A stretch of 64,000 bases of DNA, taken from positions 434,001 through 498,000 of the forward strand of contig NZ_FQTW01000001.1 in NCBI RefSeq assembly GCF_900129035.1, given 5' to 3'. Of the stretch, positions 53,806 to 62,285 are shown in pieces. Positions within the stretch are counted from its first letter, which is position 1. Each line of letters begins with the position of its first letter. Position numbers and translations under genes: made by a program. Source of the DNA: Psychroflexus salarius. GTDB taxonomy: Bacteria > Bacteroidota > Bacteroidia > Flavobacteriales > Flavobacteriaceae. The notes below the pieces were generated by a model, which worked only from the letters and a program-made list of their open reading frames with translations, was not told the DNA's origin and searched no databases.

Positions 53806-53840
53806 TATAGTTGTATAACTATATTTATAGTTTACATTTG
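53806..53840 (+). promoter_or_regulatory. blaI promoter with overlapping BlaI/MecI-type operator
   Basis: TTG at 53811-53813, 19-bp spacer, TACATTTG at 53833-53840. The inverted repeat TATAGTT-GTAT-AACTATA (53806-53823) covers the -33 element, the expected position for a repressor, and is like BlaI/MecI operators in size and symmetry. It suggests autoregulation of the blaI-blaR pair. Confidence 0.6.
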
Positions 53841-53859
53841 ATCATTGAAATATATAGTT

Positions 53860-54222
53860 ATGAATAAAAATTTACCACATTTAACAGCCAAAGAAGAAGA
53901 AATCATGACTTGTTTATGGTCGCTCGAAAAAGCTTTTGTTAAAGAAATTGCAGCCCATTTAGATCAAAACTTGCATTACAACACCGTTTCTACAATTGTG
54001 AGGAATTTAGAAGAAAAAGGCTTTGTTGAACATCAAGCTTTTGGTAAAACCCATCAATATTACCCAAAAATTTCTAAAGAAGTATATAGCGAGCAAGTGC
54101 TAAACCTAAATTCTCAACGCTTTTTTAACGGCTCTTATAAAGATATGGTTTCATTTTTTGCTAAAAAAGAGCAAATTTCTAAAGAAGACCTTGAGGATAT
54201 TTTAAAACTAATCAATAAATAA
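53860..54222 (+). CDS. BlaI/MecI/CopY-family transcriptional repressor
   Basis: 120 aa from ATG 53860 (TTG 53845 would extend it by five residues). The winged-helix domain is typical: PHLTAKEEEIMTCLWSLEKA, FVKEIAAHLDQNLHYNTVST (recognition helix) and VEHQAFGKTHQYYPKISKEV. The C-terminal dimerisation helix is FFNGSYKDMVSFFAKKEQIS. It is followed 1 bp later by the M56 metallopeptidase gene, the usual BlaI-BlaR pairing. Confidence 0.92.
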   Translation: MNKNLPHLTAKEEEIMTCLWSLEKAFVKEIAAHLDQNLHYNTVSTIVRNLEEKGFVEHQAFGKTHQYYPKISKEVYSEQVLNLNSQRFFNGSYKDMVSFFAKKEQISKEDLEDILKLINK

Positions 54223-54223
54223 T

Positions 54224-56335
54224 ATGGAACTTTTAATTTATTTCGTAAAAGCCTCGCTCCTACTCAGTCTATTTTGGGTTTTTTATAAAATATTTCTTGA
54301 AGGCGAAACTTATAATCAACTTAAGCGGTATTACTTATTAATTGGCTATATCGCTAGTTTAAGCTTACCATTAATTCAGTTTACCAGAACAAACATCATT
54401 GAACCCACAACTTCAGCATTAATAGCAAATTCAACTCTAGCAAATAGTGATATTTCAACGGAATTAACCACTGCAGAATTGATGCATCAAGTCATACAAG
54501 ATTATTATTTAATTGAACTGTTACTTTTAGGTGTGGCGGTGTTCTTTCAGTTGAAGTTTCTACGCCAATTAGTTCGATTAGTTTCCCAGTTGAAGTCAGC
54601 CCAAAAACACACCAAAAACGGGATTCATTATATCTCCTCAAGAAGTGAAGATACAGCCTTTTCATTTTTAAACTATGTGGTTTATAATCCTGAAAAATTA
54701 ACGCCTACTGAACTTGAACTTATTTTAAAACATGAAGAAGCGCACGTTAATCTAAAACATAGTTTAGACAATTTGGTGGCGCATATTTACACAAGTTTAT
54801 TCTGGTTTAATCCTATAGCGTGGTTTTACAAAAATTCTATTACAGAAAATTTAGAATTTCAAGCCGATGCTTACGCCACTTCAACTGATTCTTTAAAATC
54901 ATATCAGCAAACTTTATTTAAAGTAGTTGAACAACGCTACAATCATCAACTTCAACAGGCTTTCAATCAAAATTCAATCAAAAAACGAATAATTATGTTA
55001 CAAAAATCAAATTTCAAACCCTCTAAAAATTACTTCAAATTGGTTTTAATTACACCTTTTTTAGTGGCTTATCTGCTTTTATTTCAAATTGAAACTATTG
55101 CACAAGTTCAATCAAACCAAGTTAAAGAAACAACTGCTCAAATTACAAAAGTAGAACTTACTTATGGTGCAAAAACTAGCTTTGAAAATCTAAGAAAAGA
55201 CATTGAATTTTTGAAAGAAGAGTTTGATGTTGACATGTCATACCGCAACGACACTCGAACAAAAGACGGCTTTATTAAAGGTATAACTTTAGACATCAAC
55301 ACAAATACAGGCTTTTCAGGTTCTGTAACTTCGCCTGACTTAGCCCAAACACCTGTTTATGTTTACTACCATCCAAACGAAGATGTAGAAAGTCCGTTTG
55401 GTGTTGGCACAGGCACAAACCCAGACAACAAAACATCTACATATGATGAAATAAAAAATACAGAAAAAATAAGAATTGACGGTAAGACTTACAAAAATGA
55501 AGAGCTAAAAGGAAAATATATCGCTTTTGAAACAGTGAGTTACAATCCAGAAACCAAAACAGTATCAATTAAACGACCAGCTCAATTTACAAATGAAGAA
55601 TTTGATGACATAAAATCCTTCTTTTCAAAATTAAAAGAAGAAAAAGCTAAAAACTTAACCTACGAATTTATCAGTATTTCAGATGAGGCAAAAATAATTC
55701 TAGGCAAATACGAGAAAGGCGAAAAAACTGAACTAAAGGCAGTTTCAAAAACATCATCATTTTCTTTTGATGCCTCTACGACTGAAAATCCGAAGGAAAT
55801 TTCAACCAAAGACTTGAAAGATGCTGAAGTTTTGATCATCAACGGAAAGAAATTTTCTAAAAAAGAATTAGTCAACAAAAATATAATCGTTGAGCAAGCC
55901 GCTTATGATAGCTCAACTAAAACTTTAAATATAAAAACGCCTGAAGCGTTTGGCGAAGGTATTTTTGATGGGTTTAAACAATTATTGAAGGAAACGAAAG
56001 CAATTTACGGCAATGAATTAAAAGAAGAATTTCGTTTTATCAACATCTCAAAAAAACTTGATGCGCTTTTAATTACTGTTAATAATATGAATATAAACAA
56101 TAATCCTGAAAATGCCTCTCAAAATAAAATTGTTAAAAATTCCTTGATTAAAAACCAAAATGTTTTATGTTTAGTTGATGGTGAAAAAATGAGTCAAGAT
56201 GAACTTAAAAAGATTAATCCTAACAGAATAATTTCTGTAGATGTGATTAAGAATCCTAAAGAAGTTAAAAAACACACCTCTAATGAAGAAGAATATGAAG
56301 GTGTTATTTTAATTACTACTTCAAATAAAAAATAA
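54224..56335 (+). CDS. BlaR1-like M56 metallopeptidase with repeated C-terminal sensor-like region
   Basis: 703 aa. Four membrane helices lie in the first 290 residues. The zinc motif HEEAH is at residues 170-174 within LILKHEEAHVNLKHSLDN, followed by ENLEFQADAYAT, an M56 glutamate region. The extracytoplasmic part holds two similar segments of about 85 residues (about 414-495 and 533-618; IDGKTYKNEELKGKYI versus INGKKFSKKELVNKNI) and a final TonB-plug-like piece (CLVDGEKMSQDELKKINPNR, then GVILITTSN). No penicillin-binding sensor domain is present, so the signal is not necessarily a beta-lactam. No beta-lactamase gene is in the window. Confidence 0.88.
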   Translation: MELLIYFVKASLLLSLFWVFYKIFLEGETYNQLKRYYLLIGYIASLSLPLIQFTRTNIIEPTTSALIANSTLANSDISTELTTAELMHQVIQDYYLIELLLLGVAVFFQLKFLRQLVRLVSQLKSAQKHTKNGIHYISSRSEDTAFSFLNYVVYNPEKLTPTELELILKHEEAHVNLKHSLDNLVAHIYTSLFWFNPIAWFYKNSITENLEFQADAYATSTDSLKSYQQTLFKVVEQRYNHQLQQAFNQNSIKKRIIMLQKSNFKPSKNYFKLVLITPFLVAYLLLFQIETIAQVQSNQVKETTAQITKVELTYGAKTSFENLRKDIEFLKEEFDVDMSYRNDTRTKDGFIKGITLDINTNTGFSGSVTSPDLAQTPVYVYYHPNEDVESPFGVGTGTNPDNKTSTYDEIKNTEKIRIDGKTYKNEELKGKYIAFETVSYNPETKTVSIKRPAQFTNEEFDDIKSFFSKLKEEKAKNLTYEFISISDEAKIILGKYEKGEKTELKAVSKTSSFSFDASTTENPKEISTKDLKDAEVLIINGKKFSKKELVNKNIIVEQAAYDSSTKTLNIKTPEAFGEGIFDGFKQLLKETKAIYGNELKEEFRFINISKKLDALLITVNNMNINNNPENASQNKIVKNSLIKNQNVLCLVDGEKMSQDELKKINPNRIISVDVIKNPKEVKKHTSNEEEYEGVILITTSNKK

Positions 56336-56353
56336 AAACTCGGTACATATATT

Positions 56354-56394
56354 AATAAAGCCTTTATAAGTTGACTTACAAAGGCTTTATTTTA
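56354..56394. terminator. Bidirectional terminator between blaR-like gene and aldo/keto reductase
   Basis: Stem AATAAAGCCTTT (56354-56365) with AAAGGCTTTATT (56380-56391), extended by TAAGT/ACTTA; loop of 2 nt beyond a mismatch. A/T tracts flank both sides of this convergent gap. Confidence 0.85.
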
Positions 56395-56411
56395 ATAGCT
56401 ATGAACAACTA

Positions 56412-57362
56412 TTATTCATCATAAATGTTATGGTATTTTCCATCGGAGGTTTCAAAAAACTTTCCATTTACATAGCGATAATGTTTATCAAGCTCTTTAA
56501 GCTGATTTAAATCGCTCTGCTCAAGTTGAAATTCTAATGAACTTAAATTTTGCTCAATTCTACTCGGCGTAACTGATTTTGGAATAGTAATACAGCCTCG
56601 AGATACATGAAAGTTAATAAGCACTTGTGCTGCTGTTACCTTATGTTTTTCGGCAATTGTATTGACCATTTGATTATCTAATAGAGTAGGCTCATCATTA
56701 GCTTTCATTTCAGGTGTTCGGTCTTGACTACCTAAAGGTGAATAAGCTGTAATTAAAATTTGGTGTTTATTGCAAAAATTCAACATTTCCTCTTGTTGTA
56801 AGTAAGGATGCAGTTCAATTTGATTCATTTCTGGTGCTGTATCCGACTTATTCATTAAATCTTCTAGTTTTTTAATACTAAAATTTGATACACCAATATG
56901 TTTGACTAAACCTTGATTTTTAGCCTCAACCATTGCTTCCCAAGTTTCAATAAGTGGCACTTCATCAAGAGATAAAAAGTCATCATTACTTTCAGGAAAA
57001 CCATATAAACCAGACTTAAAAGCAACTGGCCAGTGCATTAAATATAAATCTAAATAATCTAATTGTAAATCACTTAAAGTTTGTTTTAATGCAGGTATAA
57101 CATCTTCTTTTCTATGTGCATTATTCCATAGTTTTGAAGTTATAAAAATATCATCTCTTTTAATATCTGAATTTTTAAATATATCGGTTAAAGCTTCTCC
57201 TATTTCGGCTTCATTACCATAAATAGCAGCACAATCTATGTGGGTATAACCTGTTTTTAAGGCATGTTTTACAGCTTCTCCAACTTTATTTTCTTCAGAT
57301 TTCCATGTCCCTAATCCGACTTGAGAAATTCGATCTCCATTATTAAATTTTAAATACGACAT
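56412..57362 (-). CDS. Aldo/keto reductase
   Basis: 316 aa, TIM barrel. Catalytic Tyr in HIDCAAIYGNEAEIGEAL, Lys in FITSKLWNNAHR, His in LDLYLMHWPV, plus IGVSNFSIKKLEDLM and the NADPH-binding segment ITIPKSVTPSRIEQNL. It reduces carbonyl compounds with NADPH; the physiological substrate is not predictable. It is a lone gene with terminators on its 3' side. Confidence 0.94.
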   Translation of the reverse strand: MSYLKFNNGDRISQVGLGTWKSEENKVGEAVKHALKTGYTHIDCAAIYGNEAEIGEALTDIFKNSDIKRDDIFITSKLWNNAHRKEDVIPALKQTLSDLQLDYLDLYLMHWPVAFKSGLYGFPESNDDFLSLDEVPLIETWEAMVEAKNQGLVKHIGVSNFSIKKLEDLMNKSDTAPEMNQIELHPYLQQEEMLNFCNKHQILITAYSPLGSQDRTPEMKANDEPTLLDNQMVNTIAEKHKVTAAQVLINFHVSRGCITIPKSVTPSRIEQNLSSLEFQLEQSDLNQLKELDKHYRYVNGKFFETSDGKYHNIYDE

Positions 57363-57436
57363 AATTTTTATAATAAAAATAAGCCTTAAAGAAGGCTTAT
57401 TAAAATATCTGCAGATGTTTAAACTAATTTTAACCC

Positions 57437-58933
57437 TTAAAAAGCAAAACTAACGCCTGCTGTAATATTATGTTGATTAGCATTTATATTAACTGGACTT
57501 TGAAGCCCTGATCTAATAATTTGTTCACGACGATCTTGTTGGGTATTAACATAAGAGATGTCAAATCGTGTATTTCCTAATACGTAACCTAATCCAAAAG
57601 TAAATCTTTCAATATCAGTTGCATTGACTTCATCTGAAAACGGACTCTCATGATAATTATAACCGGCGCGAAGACTAATGTTTTTGATACGATATTCGCC
57701 ACCAAAATTTAATTCAGTTGCGGTTTGCATAAGTGTTGAAATCTCTTCATTAGCTTGTTGAAAACCATTTGAATTAAATTTCATATTAGTATAGTTTCTG
57801 CTTGTGAAATCTGCGCTTAACAATAAATTTTTATTCAATATTAAAGCTAAACTTCCCGTAAGAGTTGAAGGTGTTCTAAACTTATAATCAGGAAAAATAT
57901 TAAAAATTTCAGGATTTGCATTAACAAAACCATTATCTTGACTATTAGTGCTTATTTCATGAAACAACTCTTCTTGAATATTCATCCATGTTGGTGTTTT
58001 ATAACTTAAACCTATTCTGACTTCATTTATAGGTTTGTAAATCGCACCAAAATCAAATGAAATCCCACTACCTCTAACATTTAATAGATTATCAAATACA
58101 ATTCTATTAACGCCATTGGTTTCGCCACTTTGTTCGTCAAAACTAGTTGCACGAGAATAGTCAACAAAATAACCATTAATATTAATACCTAACATCAACT
58201 TATTGGCAACATCTATCGCTGAGTTAAAACTAACCTTACCACTATTCCCATCTAAACCATAAGCATATTGCTGGGTTAAGTTATTTGCAAAAACATTAGA
58301 TTCGTATGTGGTACTGCCTAAATCATTTGGGTTTGTAGAATTAATCACAAAGCTTTCGTAAGCTAAGTAAGCTTCTTGACCAGATAAGCCGTATTCATTT
58401 CCAATACCATCATAGCGCTCAAAAAAAGATTCATTGGTAAAAGGGGTTAAATTGTCAAGTGGAATACCATTGGCTTGATTCACAAAGTAATTAGCAATTG
58501 AATTACTGTTTTGTCCAAATGCAAAAAACTCGTCATTTAAATTACTAGCTCGGTTGTAATTTATGCCAAATGTAATTTTCTTGACTGGAACATTTTCATT
58601 ATTAGCCTTAAAAACAAACATTACACCAGCTTGTGAAATATCTAAGTCGCTAGAATTAGTTTGCGTATTATTTTGCCTAAATAAATTATTATTGTGATTA
58701 TGTTTAAAATCAAGTGTAAAAGTAGCTTGATTAGTTGCAAAAATAGCACTACCAGCAGGATTGATTTTTAGGGCTGATAAATCGCCACCAACAGCTCCAA
58801 AAGCACCGCCCATTCCCATAAATCGGGCGGTTCCTTGTAAGTCTTCTCTGCTAAAGAGCAGTGCATCGTTAAAATCTTGGGCATTAGAACTCATGCCCAA
58901 GATAAATATGATAAGAAATAAACTTTTTTTCAT
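57437..58933 (-). CDS. FadL/TodX-like outer-membrane transport protein
   Basis: 498 aa. Signal peptide (SLFLIIFILGMSSNAQ), then LQGTARFMGMGGAFGAVGGD and LSALKINPAGSAIF, the conserved N-terminal hatch/plug region of FadL-type channels in Bacteroidota. The barrel follows and ends in ITAGVSFAF. Some homologues are called hemin receptor; a hydrophobic substrate is the family expectation. It lies 18 bp downstream of the Ser/Arg-rich lipoprotein gene, so the two may be co-transcribed. Confidence 0.87.
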   Translation of the reverse strand: MKKSLFLIIFILGMSSNAQDFNDALLFSREDLQGTARFMGMGGAFGAVGGDLSALKINPAGSAIFATNQATFTLDFKHNHNNNLFRQNNTQTNSSDLDISQAGVMFVFKANNENVPVKKITFGINYNRASNLNDEFFAFGQNSNSIANYFVNQANGIPLDNLTPFTNESFFERYDGIGNEYGLSGQEAYLAYESFVINSTNPNDLGSTTYESNVFANNLTQQYAYGLDGNSGKVSFNSAIDVANKLMLGININGYFVDYSRATSFDEQSGETNGVNRIVFDNLLNVRGSGISFDFGAIYKPINEVRIGLSYKTPTWMNIQEELFHEISTNSQDNGFVNANPEIFNIFPDYKFRTPSTLTGSLALILNKNLLLSADFTSRNYTNMKFNSNGFQQANEEISTLMQTATELNFGGEYRIKNISLRAGYNYHESPFSDEVNATDIERFTFGLGYVLGNTRFDISYVNTQQDRREQIIRSGLQSPVNINANQHNITAGVSFAF

Positions 58934-58951
58934 AATTAAAATTTAAAATAA

Positions 58952-60118
58952 TTATCTTCCTCCACGTCTACCTCCAGAACTTCGGCCACCAGAGCTTCTG
59001 CCACTTGATCTTGAACTGCCAGAACTTCGAACGCTTGAACTACTTGAACTTGATCGTCTTGTTGTAGTAGATGATGACCTTCTAACTGAAGAAGATCTCA
59101 CGCCTGAAGATGTACCTCTTCTAGAAGATGAACTACCTCTAATTGAACGCCTGTTATTAGATGAAATCACAGAAGAACGTGTTGATCTTGCGCTTATATT
59201 TCTGGGATTTCTTACGCGAACTGAATTATTAGAACCTACTGAAGACCTTGAACGAGATGAAATATTAGAACTCCTTAATGCATTGACACGTCTAAGATTT
59301 AATGCTCTATTTCTTGAAAGGTTAGAACGGTTAGAACGGTTAGACCTAGTATATGAAGATCTTTGACCTCTGGTTGCATATGAAGATCTCAAATTTCGAT
59401 TATAATTACGATAAGCATAACCATAATTATTTCTACCTCTAAACCAAGGATTATAATAACCTCTGTAACCGTAGAAGCCACCATAACCATAGGCAAATCC
59501 AGGTCCATAATACCCGTTAAAATAAGGATTAAAGCCCCAGCCAAAATTATTCCATCCAGCGTAACCCCAGCCAGCATTAAAACCCCAGCCGAAATTTCTC
59601 CAAGAATTAAAACCAAACGGACTATAAAATCCTGTTCTCCAACCCCAATTATTCCAACCAGCATTATAAAACCAAGGATTATTATTATAAATATTTACAG
59701 AAACACTAGTTGGGTTAGAACCCCAAGCTGGATTAGAATTTTCATAATTTTGAGTCTCATCTTGATAAACGATTTGGTCTTTAGAACCTTGCGTATTTGT
59801 AGATGAATACTCATCAATATTAGTAAAAACATTATTTTTACTTCTAGCTTCTTCAATTAACTCTCCTTGACTTTTAAAGTAATCTGTATATTCAGCATTA
59901 TCCTCGTTAACGGATTGTTTCACGTACTTCTCATTCTGCTTTTCGACTTGTTGAACTTGTTGACGCTTTTGAGTTTGAGTTTGTGCAACATCTTCGTTGT
60001 AAATTCCATCTGTATATGAAGACACGTTCGAATAAGAACCGCATGAAGTCATAAAAACCACAGACAAAACAGCCGAAGCTTTCATTAGTAAATTTGAATT
60101 ATTTTTGATCTGTAACAT
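58952..60118 (-). CDS. Low-complexity lipoprotein, Trp/Gly and Ser/Arg-rich
   Basis: 388 aa from ATG 60118; an internal ATG 60085 (MKASAVLSVVFMTSC) would place the lipobox Cys closer to the start and may be the true start. A Gln/Lys-rich region (residues about 40-75) is followed by an aromatic stretch rich in Gly, Trp, Asn and Tyr (NAGWNNWGW, GYGGFYGYRGYYN; about 145-225). The last 150 residues are almost only Ser, Arg and Gly. It is probably surface-exposed and may bind polysaccharide or DNA, but this is speculation; no family is recognised. Confidence 0.75.
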   Translation of the reverse strand: MLQIKNNSNLLMKASAVLSVVFMTSCGSYSNVSSYTDGIYNEDVAQTQTQKRQQVQQVEKQNEKYVKQSVNEDNAEYTDYFKSQGELIEEARSKNNVFTNIDEYSSTNTQGSKDQIVYQDETQNYENSNPAWGSNPTSVSVNIYNNNPWFYNAGWNNWGWRTGFYSPFGFNSWRNFGWGFNAGWGYAGWNNFGWGFNPYFNGYYGPGFAYGYGGFYGYRGYYNPWFRGRNNYGYAYRNYNRNLRSSYATRGQRSSYTRSNRSNRSNLSRNRALNLRRVNALRSSNISSRSRSSVGSNNSVRVRNPRNISARSTRSSVISSNNRRSIRGSSSSRRGTSSGVRSSSVRRSSSTTTRRSSSSSSSVRSSGSSRSSGRSSGGRSSGGRRGGR

Positions 60119-60146
60119 AACTTGTGGTTTTAAATTAAACTTATAA

Positions 60147-60164
60147 CAAATTTAATTAGTTTTG
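60147..60164. promoter_or_regulatory. Back-to-back -7 elements for the lipoprotein (minus) and proS (plus)
   Basis: TAAATTTG on the minus strand at 60154-60147 and TAGTTTTG on the plus strand at 60157-60164, 2 bp apart. This is the same geometry, with 14 of 18 identical bases, as 16325-16342. Confidence 0.55.
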
Positions 60165-60218
60165 TGCCAATTAAATAGTCATTAACAATAAAACAATATT
60201 TGTGCCAAAAGATATATT

Positions 60219-61697
60219 ATGGGTAAAAGCTTAACAAAACGCAGCGAAGATTATTCAAAATGGTATAACGAACTCGTTGTTAAGGCAGACTTAGCTGAAA
60301 ATTCTTCGGTGCGAGGCTGTATGGTAATAAAACCTTATGGTTACGCAATTTGGGAAAAAATTCAAGCTGAACTTGACCGACGCTTTAAAGAAACAGGTCA
60401 CCAAAACGCTTATTTTCCACTGCTAGTACCTAAAAGTATGTTTGAAGCTGAAGAAAAAAACGCCGAAGGCTTTGCTAAAGAGTGTGCTATAGTTACACAT
60501 TATAGATTAAAAACCGATGAAGATCAGGCTGGAAAGCTCAAAGTTGATGAAAATGCAAAACTAGAAGAAGAGCTTATTATTAGACCAACTTCTGAAGCTA
60601 TTATTTGGAATACGTTTAAAAACTGGATACAGTCCTACCGTGATTTACCATTAAAAATTAATCAATGGGCAAATGTTATGCGTTGGGAAATGCGTACTAG
60701 ACTATTTTTAAGAACAGCTGAATTTTTATGGCAAGAAGGCCACACAGCTCATGAAACTAAAGAAGAAGCGCTAGAAGAAGCCAAATTAATGAATAGTATT
60801 TACGCCAATTTTGTAGAAAATTACATGGCTATACCTGTTATTAAAGGTGTAAAAACTGAATCTGAACGCTTTGCAGGTGCCGATGAAACCTACTGCATAG
60901 AAGCGCTAATGCAAGATGGTAAAGCATTACAAGCAGGTACATCTCATTTTTTAGGTCAAAATTTCGCAAAAGCCTTTGATGTAAAATACACCTCTAAAGA
61001 AGGTAAACAAGATTTTGTATGGGCAACGAGTTGGGGCGTCTCTACAAGACTTATGGGTGCATTGATTATGACGCATAGTGATGATCATGGTTTAGTTTTA
61101 CCTCCAAAATTAGCCCCTTTTCAAGTTGTAATTGTTCCTATTTTCAAAAATGAAGAACAATTTAAGCAAGTAAGTAAAAAAGCGACTGAAATTAAAACAG
61201 AGCTTCAAAATAAAGGTATATCAGTTAAATTTGATAATCGTGATACACATAAACCTGGTTGGAAGTTTGCTCAATATGAATTACAAGGTGTTCCACTTCG
61301 AATTGCTATTGGACCTAAAGACCTTGAAAAGGGTACAGTTGAGTTAGCGAGAAGAGACACATTAACTAAAGAATTTATTCAAGAATCTGAATTAAGCCAA
61401 ACAATTATTCAAAGCTTAGAAAATATCCAAGACAATCTTTTTAATAAAGCGCTTAGCTTCAGAGATTCTCATATTACTGAAGTCGATAGTTATGATGAAT
61501 TTAAAGAAATTTTAGAAACAAAAGGCGGTTTTGTTTCAGCCCACTGGGATGGCACTGCCGAAACTGAGGAAAAGATTAAATCTGAAACAAAAGCAACCAT
61601 AAGATGTATACCTGATAATGCATGTAAGAATGATGGTAATTGTATTGTTACAGGTGAACCATCTCAACAAAGAGTTTTATTTGCTAAAGCATATTAA
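60219..61697 (+). CDS. proS: Prolyl-tRNA synthetase (type 3, archaeal/eukaryotic-like)
   Basis: 492 aa. Class II motifs: [36 protein letters not shown] (motif 2) and [20 protein letters not shown] (motif 3). It lacks the insertion domain of the long bacterial ProS and has the C-terminal zinc-binding-like domain ([19 protein letters not shown]) of the short, archaeal-type enzyme. It charges tRNA-Pro. Promoter elements are at 60157-60164. Confidence 0.96.
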   Translation: MGKSLTKRSEDYSKWYNELVVKADLAENSSVRGCMVIKPYGYAIWEKIQAELDRRFKETGHQNAYFPLLVPKSMFEAEEKNAEGFAKECAIVTHYRLKTDEDQAGKLKVDENAKLEEELIIRPTSEAIIWNTFKNWIQSYRDLPLKINQWANVMRWEMRTRLFLRTAEFLWQEGHTAHETKEEALEEAKLMNSIYANFVENYMAIPVIKGVKTESERFAGADETYCIEALMQDGKALQAGTSHFLGQNFAKAFDVKYTSKEGKQDFVWATSWGVSTRLMGALIMTHSDDHGLVLPPKLAPFQVVIVPIFKNEEQFKQVSKKATEIKTELQNKGISVKFDNRDTHKPGWKFAQYELQGVPLRIAIGPKDLEKGTVELARRDTLTKEFIQESELSQTIIQSLENIQDNLFNKALSFRDSHITEVDSYDEFKEILETKGGFVSAHWDGTAETEEKIKSETKATIRCIPDNACKNDGNCIVTGEPSQQRVLFAKAY

Positions 61698-61713
61698 TTT
61701 TTATCAATAAAAA

Positions 61714-61744
61714 TTTGCAGAAATGTAATTATTATCTATTTTTG
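61714..61744 (+). promoter_or_regulatory. Promoter of the tRNA-Glu pair
   Basis: TTTG at 61714-61717, 19-bp spacer, TATTTTTG at 61737-61744. The first tRNA begins 19 bp after the -7 element; no separate promoter is seen for the second tRNA or rpsT. Confidence 0.75.
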
Positions 61745-61762
61745 CAACCGCAAATGAAACAA

Positions 61763-61834
61763 GGTCCGTTCGTCTAGGGGTTAGGACGCTAGGTTTTCAT
61801 CCTAGTAACAGGGGTTCGAATCCCCTACGGACTA
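61763..61834 (+). tRNA. tRNA-Glu (TTC), copy 1
   Basis: 72-nt cloverleaf; acceptor GGTCCGT pairs with ACGGACT (first pair G-U), anticodon loop TTTTCAT with TTC, T arm with GGTTCGAATCC. CCA is not encoded. Identical to copy 2, 26 bp downstream. Confidence 0.96.
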
Positions 61835-61860
61835 CTAAACTATAATTGAAATATTAAATT

Positions 61861-61932
61861 GGTCCGTTCGTCTAGGGGTTAGGACGCTAGGTTTTCATCC
61901 TAGTAACAGGGGTTCGAATCCCCTACGGACTA
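61861..61932 (+). tRNA. tRNA-Glu (TTC), copy 2
   Basis: Same sequence as 61763-61834. It lies 14 bp before rpsT, so the tRNAs and rpsT are probably on one transcript. Confidence 0.96.
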
Positions 61933-61946
61933 CAAAACATTTTATA

Positions 61947-62198
61947 ATGGCAAATCACAAATCAGCATTAAAAAGAATTCGTAATAGCGAAACTAAACGA
62001 TTAAGAAATCGTTACCAGCACAAAACTGCTCGTACTATTATCAAGAATTTAAAGTCGACTACAGATAAAGCAGAAGCTGAAAAAAAATTAGCTGAAGTTT
62101 ATTCAGTTGTTGACAAATTAGCGAAGAAGAATATTATTCACAGTAATAAAGCTGCTAATTTAAAATCTAGCTTAACTAAGCACGTTGCATCTTTATAA
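61947..62198 (+). CDS. rpsT: 30S ribosomal protein S20
   Basis: 83 aa of basic helices: MANHKSALKRIRNSETKRLR at the start and KNIIHSNKAANLKSSLTKHV at the end. S20 binds 16S rRNA early in assembly. Closed by a strong terminator. Confidence 0.97.
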   Translation: MANHKSALKRIRNSETKRLRNRYQHKTARTIIKNLKSTTDKAEAEKKLAEVYSVVDKLAKKNIIHSNKAANLKSSLTKHVASL

Positions 62199-62224
62199 AT
62201 TTGCAATTTAATTAGGTAAAATAT

Positions 62225-62250
62225 AAGGCGGTTTTTATAACCGCCTTTTT
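62225..62250 (+). terminator. Terminator after rpsT
   Basis: Stem AAGGCGGTT (62225-62233) with AACCGCCTT (62239-62247), 5-nt loop, T run. Confidence 0.87.
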
Positions 62251-62255
62251 AAGTT

Positions 62256-62285
62256 AAAGTTGGTAAGAATTATCTTACCAACTTT
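62256..62285 (-). terminator. Hairpin at the 3' end of ettA
   Basis: A 12-bp perfect inverted repeat AAAGTTGGTAAG (62256-62267) and CTTACCAACTTT (62274-62285), 6-nt loop. It contains the last codons and stop of ettA. The T run is weak, so it may stabilise the 3' end rather than terminate; the rpsT terminator lies just beyond. Confidence 0.55.

Noticed and set aside
53860-56335. Beta-lactam resistance locus
   Set aside because: BlaI/BlaR-like genes are present, but there is no beta-lactamase or PBP and no penicillin-binding sensor domain.
61763-61932. Direct repeat as CRISPR or attachment site
   Set aside because: The repeat units are two complete, identical tRNA-Glu genes, with no integrase nearby.
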